NCBI GenBank assembly: GCA_031269825.1
Contig: JAISYP010000038.1
Coordinates: forward strand, 1 to 36,083
Source: Deltaproteobacteria bacterium
GTDB lineage: Bacteria > Desulfobacterota > Desulfarculia > Adiutricales > Adiutricaceae
Length of the DNA stretch: 36,083 nucleotides
Direction: 5' to 3'
Below are positions 1 through 8,659 of the stretch, one piece after another. Below the pieces are notes generated by a model that saw only the letters and a list, made by a program, of their open reading frames with translations, ran no database searches and was not told the origin of the DNA. The translations under genes and the position numbers were made by a program. The first letter of the stretch is position 1. The number at the start of each line of letters is the position of its first letter.

Positions 1-60
1 TAGGCGCGAGTCAATAGAAAAATGAGATAATTGATATAATTATTTTTGATTTGACCCCGA

Positions 61-760
61 AACGACAGTTGTTCCGTCATGGGTCAGGGGGCAGGAATGG
101 TTTTCACATAGGTATCAAAAAAGACGTCCCCATCACCGGCGTCTCGGATGGTCAGGACTGTAAGGAAGACGCGCCGGTTCCTGGTGATTTGGATTCTCTT
201 GGTTCTGATAATTTGGACGTCATTTTGGACTTTCCGAACTTGTGAAAACCGATTTTTTTTCGATGACGTGAGGCCATACGTACGCGACAACCCTCCGACC
301 CCAGGGCTAAGCGGATTGCCTTCGGTGAGGCGGCTTTGATGGCTCTAGGCTCCACGCTGTCTGAGGCTGATTTGGGAGCCGCTTCGCGTTTCAGCTGGAG
401 TAGCACCGCGGTGGCGAATTGGAACGAAGCTTCGAATGGTAACGCTACCAAGGACTCCGAATAGACAGTTCAGGGCACTAATGATGAAGACCAAAACGAC
501 GATACCAGCAGGCTTGTCGGCTAATAAAATGGCTTCACCCTGACAAGTCTACGGCCAACCACATCGGCGCCACACTGTGCCAAGTGTCTATTGTTGACAG
601 CCAGAGGATTGGGTTTGTCTATCTAGGTCAGTTCAAATTCCCCAATCCGTCCGATAAAAATTGATTTCTATTGAGTTTCCTGGGGAGGCCTTATGACATT
701 AGTCTGGGTTTTCCCACTTTGGTTACGCCTGAGTCAGGTATCCTCGTTAAGGGCTCCAAG
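61..760 (+). pseudogene. ModA-like protein gene, remnant 1
   Basis: This is a decayed copy of the ModA-like gene found intact at 3986-4870. Recognisable pieces occur in changing frames: FFFDDVRP near 255-280 (intact copy FFSADDVRP), a piece reading WSSTAVANWNEA near 397-430, TVQGTND near 469, a stretch like FTANHIGATL near 548, IGFVYLGQFKFPNPSD near 608-655, and an end resembling ESGILVKGSK before a TGA at about 761. Several frameshifts and in-frame stops make a functional protein impossible. The segment corresponding to the YRPIYQD region of the intact copy is missing, a deletion shared with remnant 2. The two remnants therefore probably descend from one shortened duplicate. Confidence 0.65.
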
Positions 761-762
761 TG

Positions 763-1270
763 ACCTCGGGGCGGATTAGGTCTTGGCGGAACTATTAATA
801 TTGTCTTAGTTCGCTGATTTAAAGCTACCCACCTTTTGGCTTGATCCAGGGCGATGGTGAAAATTACGAGAGTAGATTTTGATTTTTTGGCCCAAATATC
901 AAAAAAGATGGGTCAGGTCAAAAAAAAGTTTGACTATCGATTTTAACCGGGTTATTCTACTGAAGGTTACTTAATAGCCCCAAACAGAGCTAAAAGGAAT
1001 TAATTGAATTTATTGACTTATTTTACCATTGTGTCATTTGCCGTGTGGTCTAATTGAAACTAAATTGAAATATAGTGGTCTTTGGTAAAGTAAAATACTT
1101 TAATTAGTCTGGATGATTCGTTATTGTTGGTTGTCTCTGTGGTCAAGTGGGCGATGATGGTTCTGTTTCAAAAGTTACCTTCATTATGTTTTTTTAGTTT
1201 AAGGTTGTTTTTGGTTGACCCATTGGGGTTGGTTGAGTTATGGTTCAGTTAATTCTCATTTTTCGGACTG
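763..1270 (+). repeat. R1 spacer repeat, copy a
   Basis: AT-rich non-coding repeat that directly follows a ModA-like remnant. It aligns over its length with 1904-2159, 2226-2700 and 15181-15550. Shared landmarks are a 'ttaatagccccaaaca' block, a block on 'gtctggatgattcgttatt', a 'gggcgatgatgg' block and a closing 'gacccattgggg' block. It carries no long ORF. The preserved order of blocks over four copies shows it is part of the duplicated module, probably the 3' flank of a ModA-like gene joined to the leader of the next one. Confidence 0.8.
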
Positions 1271-1903
1271 TAAGGCGGACACGCTTGTTCTTGGTGATTT
1301 GGATTCCATTGGTTCTCTGATAACCCGTCCGGTATTTTGGACGAAGAAAGTTTGGATGATCCGAATCTTGCTCCAAATGGTTTTTTCCGTCTTTGACGCA
1401 AGGCCAATCATAACTGGCCAACGTCACTCCAGCCGACGCGATTCAGGTGATTACTTCCGCTGAAGGGACTTTGGTGGCCTTATCCACCAGGCTGTCTAAA
1501 TCTGAAAATGAAGCCGCTTTACTTGACTTCGGCTAGATATAGCGCGGATGTGGTTAATTAAAACAAAGCTCCGAGGCCACGCCACCAAGGAGTTCGGAAA
1601 GATGGTTCACGGCGCTGACGCTGGAGACCAAAACGATGTTACCAAAAGCCTTGTCGGGTAATAATGGCTTCAACCCTGACAAGTTTACGGCCAACCACAT
1701 CGGCGCCACACTGAGCCAAGTGTCTATAATGGACGGCAAGAGGATTGGGTTTATCTTTCTAGGTCAGTTCAAATTCCCCAATCCGTCCGATTAAAACTTG
1801 ATTTATGTTGAGATGCCTGGGGAGGCTTTAAGACATTGGTCTGGGGTTTCCCACTTTGGTTACGCTGAGTCAGGTATTTTCGTTAAGGGCCCCAAGTGAC
1901 TTA
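1264..1903 (+). pseudogene. ModA-like protein gene, remnant 2
   Basis: Second decayed copy, most similar to remnant 1. From about 1660 one frame reads NGFNPDKFTANHIGATL, then a segment like KRIGFIFLGQFKFPNPSD, matching the intact copy's NGFNPAKFTANYTNIGTTL and DIGFVSLGQVIIPNPS. It ends with ESGIFVKGPK and a TGA at about 1900. The N-terminal half (1264-1600) is broken by stops and frameshifts. The copy begins abruptly at 1264, inside what should be leader sequence, so its own leader and start codon are gone. Confidence 0.65.
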
Positions 1904-2159
1904 GGGGCGGATTAGTTCGCGGGATTATTAGTATTTTTTTAGCTCGCTGAGCCCAAAACGACCCCGCCTTTTAGGTTTGATCCAGGGCGAGGGGGAAAAT
2001 TTCGAGAATGGATTTTGATTTATTGTCCTAAAATAGGGAAAAACTGGTTCAGGTAAAAAAAGTTTGACATTCGATTTTAATCGGGTTATTCTGTCTTAGG
2101 CTACTTAATAGCCCCAAACATGTCTAAACGGAAAAATTGATTTTTTTGACTTACTTTAT
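1904..2159 (+). repeat. R1 spacer repeat, copy b (truncated)
   Basis: Copy of R1 that follows remnant 2. It aligns with the first half of copies a and c through the 'ttaatagccccaaaca' block and then stops near 2159. There it is joined directly to the 3' end of another ModA-like copy. The abrupt stop marks a deletion or recombination junction between tandem repeats. Confidence 0.75.
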
Positions 2160-2162
2160 CTT

Positions 2163-2225
2163 GATTTGGGTTTTGCCAATTTGGATCCGTCTGAGTCAGG
2201 TATTCTCGTTAAGGGCTCCAAGTGG
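2163..2225 (+). pseudogene. ModA-like protein gene, 3' tip only
   Basis: Only about 60 bases of a ModA-like 3' end survive here. They align with the tips of remnants 1 and 2 (around 690-760 and 1840-1900) and read as SESGILVKGSK. R1 copy c follows immediately. The rest of the gene was removed by the junction at about 2160. Confidence 0.55.
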
Positions 2226-2700
2226 CTTCGTGGTGTATTAGGTTGATGGGATTATTAGTATTGTCTTAGCTCGCTGGGCTAAAAGCGACCCCGCCTTTTG
2301 GCTAGAGCCAGGGGAGGGTGAAAATTCCGTGAGTAGATTTGGTTTTTTCCCAAATAGGGAAAAATGGTTCAGGTCAAAAAAAGTTTAAGATTAGATTTTA
2401 ACTGGGTTATTCTGTCTTAGGTTACTTAATAGCCCCAAACATGGCTTAAATGAAAAATTGAATTTTTTGATTTATTTCACCATTGTTTCCTTTGTTGGGT
2501 GGTCTAATTATAACTAAATTTAAATAAAATGGTCTTTAGTAAAGTAAAATATTTTAATTAGTCTGGATGATTCGTTATTATTGGTTGTCGCCTTGGCCAA
2601 GCGGGCGATAATGGTCTTGTTTCAAATATGACCTTCATTCTGTTTTTTTTAGTGTTCTATTTTTTTGGTTGACCCATTGGGGGTTGGTAGAGTTAAAAAT
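2226..2700 (+). repeat. R1 spacer repeat, copy c
   Basis: The most complete R1 copy in the array leading to the intact module. It carries all landmark blocks in the same order as copy a and runs straight into leader L1. No coding potential is evident. Any promoter for the intact module could lie here or in the leader, but I see no convincing -35/-10 pair that is conserved among copies. Confidence 0.8.
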
Positions 2701-2739
2701 CGGTTCATTTTTCGGATTAACCTTTTATAGGAAACCGTC

Positions 2740-3000
<261 letters not shown>

Positions 3001-3056
3001 GTGGCCAGATTTGTGATAGAAATTTTGTACAGTGTTGACTTTCCAACGGAGTTGTT

Positions 3057-3242
3057 ATGAAAAACCAACCATTTTCTTTTCCGAATAGGGCCGGACATGA
3101 GAGTCGCGTTGGTTTTCCCTTTGTTCTTCATCGCCCTTATAAGATAAACTTTGCCCATATAGGCCGCGAATTATGGAATTCAAGCGCGCTAGCGACCATT
3201 GGGCTGATCAGCAAAAGTGGAAGATTAACGAACATTAATTAA
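3057..3242 (+). CDS. Conserved small ORF of the module leader, copy 1
   Basis: A 61-residue frame beginning MKNQPFSFPNRAG with a good ribosome site (GGAG, five bases before ATG). It is open over the same length as the L3 copy at 15885-16076. The two peptides share the pattern MKN-PFSFPN-AG, then GRELW-SS-LA, then GRLTN. In L2 (about 12944-13100) the same peptide can be read up to GRELW and is then frameshifted. No signal peptide, membrane span or known motif is visible. An overlapping frame with a hydrophobic run (MRVALVFPLFFIAL) is present in this copy, so the true frame is uncertain. Confidence 0.35.
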   Translation: MKNQPFSFPNRAGHESRVGFPFVLHRPYKINFAHIGRELWNSSALATIGLISKSGRLTNIN

Positions 3243-3487
3243 GAATAGCGTCTAACCGACGTTAACTAGCGAGGTTTTTCCATTGGGGCCAACGGAAATG
3301 ATGAGTTCATTTAGCCCTAGGAATTAACCTTAACCTCTAACAGGGCCTTTGCGACTGAAAAAATCTTTATTGCCGTGGTTTTAAACGCCCAAAGTTTATG
3401 GTGTCAGGTTTAAAATTATTGGGCTCTCATCGGTAAGATGGTCAGTGTTTAATGTACAAAAGGTCTGATCGCTTCCGCGAATTGGAT

Positions 3488-3676
3488 ATGGAAGAGTTTA
3501 TTTCAACGATGCTTAATTTTTTTCGCGGGATCTGTGATCAGAGCGTTGGTCAAGTCATCAAATAGGGGAATACTAAAGCCCTTAATGTAGGGTATATCGC
3601 GTTATTGGTTGACCATGTTATCAACAATGGGGTGGTCGAGGCGGAGAATGGCGTGGTATTTTTTGATGAGCTATAA
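3488..3676 (+). pseudogene. Small leader ORF (GQVIK type), copy 1, stop-interrupted
   Basis: Frame opening MEEFISTMLNFF and ending near ENGVVFFDEL, with one in-frame TAG straight after GQVIK. The L2 copy at 13369-13608 is open throughout, and an L3 copy near 16325-16515 is broken. The central pattern GQVIK-GN-KA-N-GYI is kept between copies 1 and 2. A one-base difference near the start (gaagagttt here, gaagaggttg in L2 and L3) suggests the original start lay elsewhere. Product unknown. Confidence 0.4.
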
Positions 3677-3956
3677 AGTTTCCTTTATTTTTAATGGTGT
3701 TTTCTTAGCCAGATTTTGTTCAGATGAAGCCTTAGTATAAACCTTGGCGGTAAAGTTTTTTTCAATTTAAATCTGGAGGCGGAAGATCACAACAGACAAT
3801 TCGCGCGAATAATTCCGCTTTCCAGCGACGGTGATGGTAATATCACCAACAATTATTTTGATTTTTTGAATTTGCCTCGGGGAATAAAATCCGCTGGGTT
3901 TTGTAATGTTTTGGATTCTAGAGTAAATTTTGGAGTCTCTGGAATCAATAACCAGG

Positions 3957-3972
3957 AGTCCAGTATAGGACT
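3957..3972 (+). promoter_or_regulatory. Hairpin immediately before the ModA-like ribosome site
   Basis: AGTCC-AGTATA-GGACT is a perfect 5-bp stem followed at once by the ribosome site GAGGA and, nine bases on, the ATG at 3986. The same hairpin precedes the copy at 16828. The copy at 13862 has a different, longer hairpin in the same place, so the structure is kept while the bases change. A role in translation control is inferred. Confidence 0.5.
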
Positions 3973-3985
3973 GAGGATTTTTTTT

Positions 3986-4870
3986 ATGGGTGAAATATTT
4001 ACTTTTTCATCAGGCTCGAAAACCGCTGGTTCCTTCGCTATCGCCGTTGCGTCCAACTTCCGTGGATGCATGGCGCTCGGGCTTGTTCCGAATTTCTTGG
4101 CCCCCATTCTTCCTGCGGATCGACCCACAATTACCATCGTTGATAATTCGTCGGGCATTCTCTACGAGGAGATTCTAGCCAATCCTACCTTGTATCAATT
4201 GTTCTTTTCAGCCGACGACGTCAGGCCTGGCCTGTTGGTCAACGCCGCAATACCGGCCGCGAAACTATTGATCAGTTATGGTGAGGGCAAACTGGTCGCC
4301 TATTCCACGACGCTGGACGTCGATCAAATCGAGACCGCGTTGGCCAATTTCGGCTGGAGTAGTTCCGCGGTCGCCAATTGGCACAACGCTCCGTACGGCC
4401 AAGCCACCAAGGAATTCGTTCAGACGGTTCAGGGCACTGATGATGGAGCCCAGTATAACTCCACCAACGCGTCATGGGAGATCAACAACGGTTTTAACCC
4501 GGCCAAGTTTACGGCCAACTACACCAACATCGGCACCACTCTGTCCGTAGGCGTGTATGTGGATGTTAAGGATATCGGCTTCGTTTCTTTAGGTCAGGTC
4601 ATCATCCCCAATCCTTCTTATCCAACTGAGGCTTATGTGGAAATCCCGTCCGACAACGATCCCGACCTGCCAGGGATGTATCGCCCTATTTATCAGGACG
4701 CTTGCGTGCTCCTGCAGGTACCCGGCGATCTTACTTCGGTGAATCCGGACGCCCTTGCTTTTTACGAATGGGTTCAAACTCCGGACGCTAAGGCCATTAT
4801 TCGAGCCTGGGGATACAATACTGACATCCCCACTAACGCGTCGGTTATCCTAAAAGCGAGCCGAAAGTAG
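3986..4870 (+). CDS. ModA-like substrate-binding-fold protein lacking a signal peptide
   Basis: 294 residues. I recognise the type II periplasmic-binding fold of molybdate-binding proteins (ModA family). Residues 1-30 resemble the first strand and helix; FFSADDVRP (about 74-82) matches ModA's LFISADxxW segment; GKLVAYST matches the LVVVAP strand; APYGQATKEFVQTV (about 134-147) matches the PAGxYAKEAL helix; GFVSLGQVI (about 198) matches GIVYxSDA; FYEWVQTPDAKAII (about 258-271) matches the FYDFLxSPEAQxIF ending. ATG 3986 has a ribosome site (GAGGA) conserved in the copies at 13862 and 16828; the longer frame opens with a TTG and adds no leader peptide. Unlike ModA it has no signal sequence, and no modB or modC lies nearby. 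The adhesin gene follows 72 bases downstream, so co-transcription is likely. Ligand binding is not established: the usual Ser/Ala oxyanion-contact positions cannot be assigned with confidence. Confidence 0.8.
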   Translation: MGEIFTFSSGSKTAGSFAIAVASNFRGCMALGLVPNFLAPILPADRPTITIVDNSSGILYEEILANPTLYQLFFSADDVRPGLLVNAAIPAAKLLISYGEGKLVAYSTTLDVDQIETALANFGWSSSAVANWHNAPYGQATKEFVQTVQGTDDGAQYNSTNASWEINNGFNPAKFTANYTNIGTTLSVGVYVDVKDIGFVSLGQVIIPNPSYPTEAYVEIPSDNDPDLPGMYRPIYQDACVLLQVPGDLTSVNPDALAFYEWVQTPDAKAIIRAWGYNTDIPTNASVILKASRK

Positions 4871-4878
4871 TGGTTCCA

Positions 4879-4912
4879 CGCGTGGGGTTCAAGTCAATGA
4901 GAACCCCACGCG
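4879..4912 (+). promoter_or_regulatory. Perfect 12-bp-stem hairpin between the ModA-like and adhesin genes
   Basis: CGCGTGGGGTTC, a ten-base loop, then GAACCCCACGCG. It lies 8 bases after the ModA-like stop and 30 before the adhesin start, with no T-run behind it, so it does not look like a standard terminator. Decayed versions sit at the same place in the copies near 9232-9265 and 14750-14785. An intercistronic element that stabilises or separates the two messages is a reasonable inference. Confidence 0.65.
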
Positions 4913-4942
4913 ATGAACTTAACAATTACAGTATGGAGCGTT

Positions 4943-7900
4943 ATGTCAAAATCAAAATTATCTCTAAACTGGCGAAAAGCGTTAGCTCTGGTAACCCTGT
5001 TTTTCTTCGGCTTAGCGATCCCGCCGCTTCCCGCCGCCCTGGCCGCTCCTTATGGCGGCCAGGTGGCCAGCGGCCAGGCGACGATCAGTCAATCCAGCTC
5101 TACCACCACCATTGACCAGGGCTCGAACAAGGTGATTATAAATTGGCAAGGCTTTTCCATCGCTCCCTCTGAGACGGTCAACTTCAAGCAGCCATCAGTT
5201 TCGTCTGTCGCTTTGAACCGGGTCAAAGGTCATGAGCGGAGCTTAATTGATGGAGCTTTGAACGCTAATGGTAAGGTATTCTTGGTCAATTCCAACGGGA
5301 TCCTATTTGGGAAGGGAGCTAGCGTCAATACCGCCGCTCTGGTGGCCTCCACGCTCAATATTAAGGATAAAGACTTTAACGAGGGCGATTACAGCTTTAG
5401 TGGAGATGGCGGCCAGATCGTCAATAAAGGCCAGATTAAAACCGCCGATGGCGGTTACGTGGCTTTACTCGGCGGCGATGTTCATAATGAAGGCGTGATC
5501 GTGGCCACTCGGGGAACAGTTTCCTTAAATGGAGCTAACAAGGCCACCCTCAATTTTAATGAGGACACTCTGGTCAGCGTTAGCTTAGACGAAGGCGCTC
5601 TCAACGCCCTGGTGGAGAGTAAGAACGCCATTTTCGCCGATGGTGGCTCCATTATTTTGACCGCTAAAGCGGTGGATAGTTTGGTGGCCTCCCAAGTTAA
5701 CGTTGAGGGACTTCTCCAATCCCGCGCTCTAAATGATCTAAGGGGAAAGATCGTGGTTTACGCCCACGGTGGCCAGGCGCGTATTGATGGTAAGTTGGAC
5801 GCGTCAGCTCCGAATGGTGGCGATGGTGGTTTTATCGAGACTTCCGGCGACCAAGTGAAAATCGCCGATAGCGCCGTGGTCACGACTAAGGCGGCTTATG
5901 GTAAATCAGGCTCCTGGTTGATCGATCCCAATGATTATACTATCGCCGTGGGCGGCGATATGAGTGGGGCGGCGGTAGGTCAGGCCTTGGATTCGAACGG
6001 CGATTTAACGATTTCTTCCACCCAAGGAAAAAATAGCGAGGGTAATGGGAATATTTACGTCAACGACGCTATCTCCTGGAGCGCCAATAGTATCCTGACC
6101 CTAGACGCCGAAAACGATATCTATATTAATAACGCCATTAAGGCCACTGGCGAATCCGCTGGCCTGGTTTTGAAATTCTTAGGTGACTACCATCTTTTGA
6201 CTAAAGCCAGCTATAGCGGCGTTGAGGCTGTTCCGTACGTCCCAGGCGTCGCTGGCGCGGGAGATTCAAAGCCCTTGGTGGACAATCGAGCCATAAAAAC
6301 TTATGGTAGCGTTACCTTGAGTGGCTCTAACGCTTCATTCACGGTCAATGATGATTTTTATAACTTGATTCATAGCATGGCGGATTTCGCTAGCGTCAAT
6401 AACGCGGGCACCGCCAACTACGCTTTGGCTAAAAATATTGATAACGGCGATACTATATATCCAACCGCCGTGGTCACTCAACCATTTTCTGGCGTATTAG
6501 CCGGATTAGGCAATACCATCACTAATCTAAAAATTTCTGGAACAACATATTTGGGGTTGTTCAAAGAAACTACTGGCGGAGAAATTCGAGATTTAGGTTT
6601 GCTTAACGTTGATATAGACGGCACGAGTTACATTGGAGCGTTGGTTAGCAATAAAAATGGATCCACCACAATTATTTCTCATGTTTACGCCACCGGTGAA
6701 ATTACAGGGTTTAGCAACTTAGGTGGCCTGGTCGGTCAAAGTTTATTGGGTGGTGATATCAAATACTGTTATACAGATATAAACATTACAGGAAGTACTG
6801 TAATTGGGGGACTTGTCGGCACCGCCACAGACACTAATTTTATTTCTACCCACTCTTCGGGCAATGTTACCGGCGGAGGCAACAAAATGGGTGGGTTGGT
6901 TGGAGTCCTAAATGGTACCTTGGAAGTAGATAAATCATACTTCTCTGGCGAATTGAGCTTAAGTTCTCCCGATTATGGTATGATGACCCTTGGTATCGGC
7001 GGTTTAATTGGAACAATTTCTCAGACAAACATAGTGATAAGAAATTCTTTCGCTACATGTGATGTCGGCGCGCCAGAAAATCCAGCTCCAGGCTCGGCGG
7101 CTGGCGGGTTGGTGGGAAATGCTGATACGTCGGGATTAGCTGTTAGATTGAGGATTGAAAACTCTTATGCCACCGGTAATATTTATACATATTTAAATGA
7201 TCTTGTTGGCATATCTGGAGCTGGTGGTTTGGTGGGGAAAGGTAGAAATACGGATATCTACTATTCTCACGCCACTGGCAATGTGCTATTAGTTGATGGA
7301 TCCACTTCCTATCCGTATTCTGGTGGATTAATTGGTCTTTTAAATGCTCATTATGCATCAAGTACAAAATTTTACATTAACAAAATAGAAAATTGTTACG
7401 CTACTGGTGATGTCAGATCCCAGATGATGGCTGGTGGCTTGGTTGGACAAGCGACTTTGACCGCGATAAATAATAGCTTCGCCACAGGGAACGTTGTTGG
7501 CATCGGTAAAGTTGGTGGTTTGATAGGTCAAGCCAGTAGCGCTCAAATATCGGATGGACACGCTTACGGTAACGTGACCGGTTCTACGGATTTGGGAGGT
7601 CTTGTCGGCGAGATTACGACTTTAAGAGCAGCTTTTGTCTCGCTAATTTCTGGTTCCAGTGCTAGCGGCGATATTAATATTGAGTATATTACTTCCTTGG
7701 GCACTAGTTCTAGTGTTGACTATGAGCAAATTGGCGGTCTCTATGGTTACGCTTATAAAACGAATCTGGAGAATAATTTAGCCACAGGTTCATTCATTGG
7801 AGCGGAGAAAGCCACGCGACCTGAGACCGTGGGAGGTTTGGGACATTACGCGATTGAAGCGTCTAATCCTAATGGTTATACCAACATCGGAAATAGTTAC

Positions 7901-8515
7901 CACGATGTGAAAGCGGAAGCGAAAGCGGCGGCTCGAGCTGAAGCGGCGGAAACAAGAGCGGCGGCGAATGTGGAGACGATGGTTCCGGCGCCGACGGTAA
8001 CGGAAGTGGCGAATAAGGTGGTGGCCCAAAGGGAAGAAGAAACCCAGGCTGTTGGGGAAATAGCCTCCTCGGTCAATACCCAGAAAAACACGCCGGTCAA
8101 CGTGGTCTCCACTGGTACTATCACTTTGGCTAACTTGAACCTTGACACGTCCTCTTTAGATTCGGCCTTGGGTGGATCTTCCCTAGGCGGCTCATTTTCT
8201 TCTGGATCCGTGGTCACGTCCTATGGCGCTAACATCGCCACGGTATCCTCTGGCGAACAATCTTTTTTTATTGGCGCGAGCTCTAGCGGATCCAGTCCGA
8301 CTAGTTCTATCCCCAGTGCTATCGATTCTAGTCCGGCCAGCTCGGTTAGTTCTGATTTTAGCGTGACCGCGTCTAGCCCCCCTGGCTCAAGCTCCAGAGG
8401 ATCTGGCTCCAGTAAGTCGTCTTCGTCGAACGCTCCCGCGTCCGATAGTAAAAAAAGCTCTGACGGTTCATCTTCTGGTGGAACTAGTTCCAACGTGGAC
8501 GATGACGAAGCTTAA
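4943..8515 (+). CDS. Filamentous-haemagglutinin-like adhesin (TPS domain, GLUG repeats)
   Basis: 1190 residues, exported. The start ATG 4943 is chosen because a GGAG site precedes it by five bases and it aligns with the copy at 14813; an ATG at 4913 is not conserved. A signal peptide occupies residues 1-34 (KALALVTLFFFGLA, cut near AALA-APYGG). Next comes a TPS/haemagglutination-activity domain with ALNRV (about 91) and NSNGILFGKGASVN (about 117-130), leading into a beta-helix with GGFIETSG and GSWLIDPNDYTI. Residues about 585-950 hold at least seven GLUG-type motifs of the YATG-...-GGLVGQ pattern. Residues about 989-1040 are Ala/Glu-rich and probably helical, and a Ser-rich tail ends in VDDDEA. 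The family is exported across the outer membrane by a TpsB (Omp85-type) partner; none is in this window. No outer-membrane anchor is seen, so the product is probably released or held at the surface by its partner. Confidence 0.9.
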   Translation: MSKSKLSLNWRKALALVTLFFFGLAIPPLPAALAAPYGGQVASGQATISQSSSTTTIDQGSNKVIINWQGFSIAPSETVNFKQPSVSSVALNRVKGHERSLIDGALNANGKVFLVNSNGILFGKGASVNTAALVASTLNIKDKDFNEGDYSFSGDGGQIVNKGQIKTADGGYVALLGGDVHNEGVIVATRGTVSLNGANKATLNFNEDTLVSVSLDEGALNALVESKNAIFADGGSIILTAKAVDSLVASQVNVEGLLQSRALNDLRGKIVVYAHGGQARIDGKLDASAPNGGDGGFIETSGDQVKIADSAVVTTKAAYGKSGSWLIDPNDYTIAVGGDMSGAAVGQALDSNGDLTISSTQGKNSEGNGNIYVNDAISWSANSILTLDAENDIYINNAIKATGESAGLVLKFLGDYHLLTKASYSGVEAVPYVPGVAGAGDSKPLVDNRAIKTYGSVTLSGSNASFTVNDDFYNLIHSMADFASVNNAGTANYALAKNIDNGDTIYPTAVVTQPFSGVLAGLGNTITNLKISGTTYLGLFKETTGGEIRDLGLLNVDIDGTSYIGALVSNKNGSTTIISHVYATGEITGFSNLGGLVGQSLLGGDIKYCYTDINITGSTVIGGLVGTATDTNFISTHSSGNVTGGGNKMGGLVGVLNGTLEVDKSYFSGELSLSSPDYGMMTLGIGGLIGTISQTNIVIRNSFATCDVGAPENPAPGSAAGGLVGNADTSGLAVRLRIENSYATGNIYTYLNDLVGISGAGGLVGKGRNTDIYYSHATGNVLLVDGSTSYPYSGGLIGLLNAHYASSTKFYINKIENCYATGDVRSQMMAGGLVGQATLTAINNSFATGNVVGIGKVGGLIGQASSAQISDGHAYGNVTGSTDLGGLVGEITTLRAAFVSLISGSSASGDINIEYITSLGTSSSVDYEQIGGLYGYAYKTNLENNLATGSFIGAEKATRPETVGGLGHYAIEASNPNGYTNIGNSYHDVKAEAKAAARAEAAETRAAANVETMVPAPTVTEVANKVVAQREEETQAVGEIASSVNTQKNTPVNVVSTGTITLANLNLDTSSLDSALGGSSLGGSFSSGSVVTSYGANIATVSSGEQSFFIGASSSGSSPTSSIPSAIDSSPASSVSSDFSVTASSPPGSSSRGSGSSKSSSSNAPASDSKKSSDGSSSGGTSSNVDDDEA

Positions 8516-8562
8516 CCCTAGTTTTGAGTCAAAAATTGAATCTGAATTAATTAACCTATAAC

Positions 8563-8598
8563 CCATGGCCGTCCTGATTTTTTTCGGGGTGGCCGTGG
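8563..8598 (+). terminator. Conserved stem-loop after the adhesin gene
   Basis: CCATGGCC pairs with GGCCGTGG around a T-rich loop, 48 bases after the stop codon. The copy at 11767-11802 keeps the stem with a changed right arm (GCCATGG), a structure-preserving difference. No T-run follows the stem, so it may be a 3'-end stabiliser rather than an intrinsic terminator. Confidence 0.5.
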
Positions 8599-8659
8599 TA
8601 AATTTTGAAATTTAAGTTTGATTTTGAGTTGGAAAATAAGAGATCTGATCGTCATAGCG

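Noticed and set aside
3986-4870. A molybdate ABC transporter operon
   Set aside because: The protein resembles ModA, but it has no signal peptide, and no permease or ATPase gene is present anywhere in the window.
4943-8515. A complete two-partner secretion locus or an autotransporter
   Set aside because: There is no TpsB-type exporter gene in the window and no C-terminal membrane barrel in the adhesin, so only the exported partner can be claimed.
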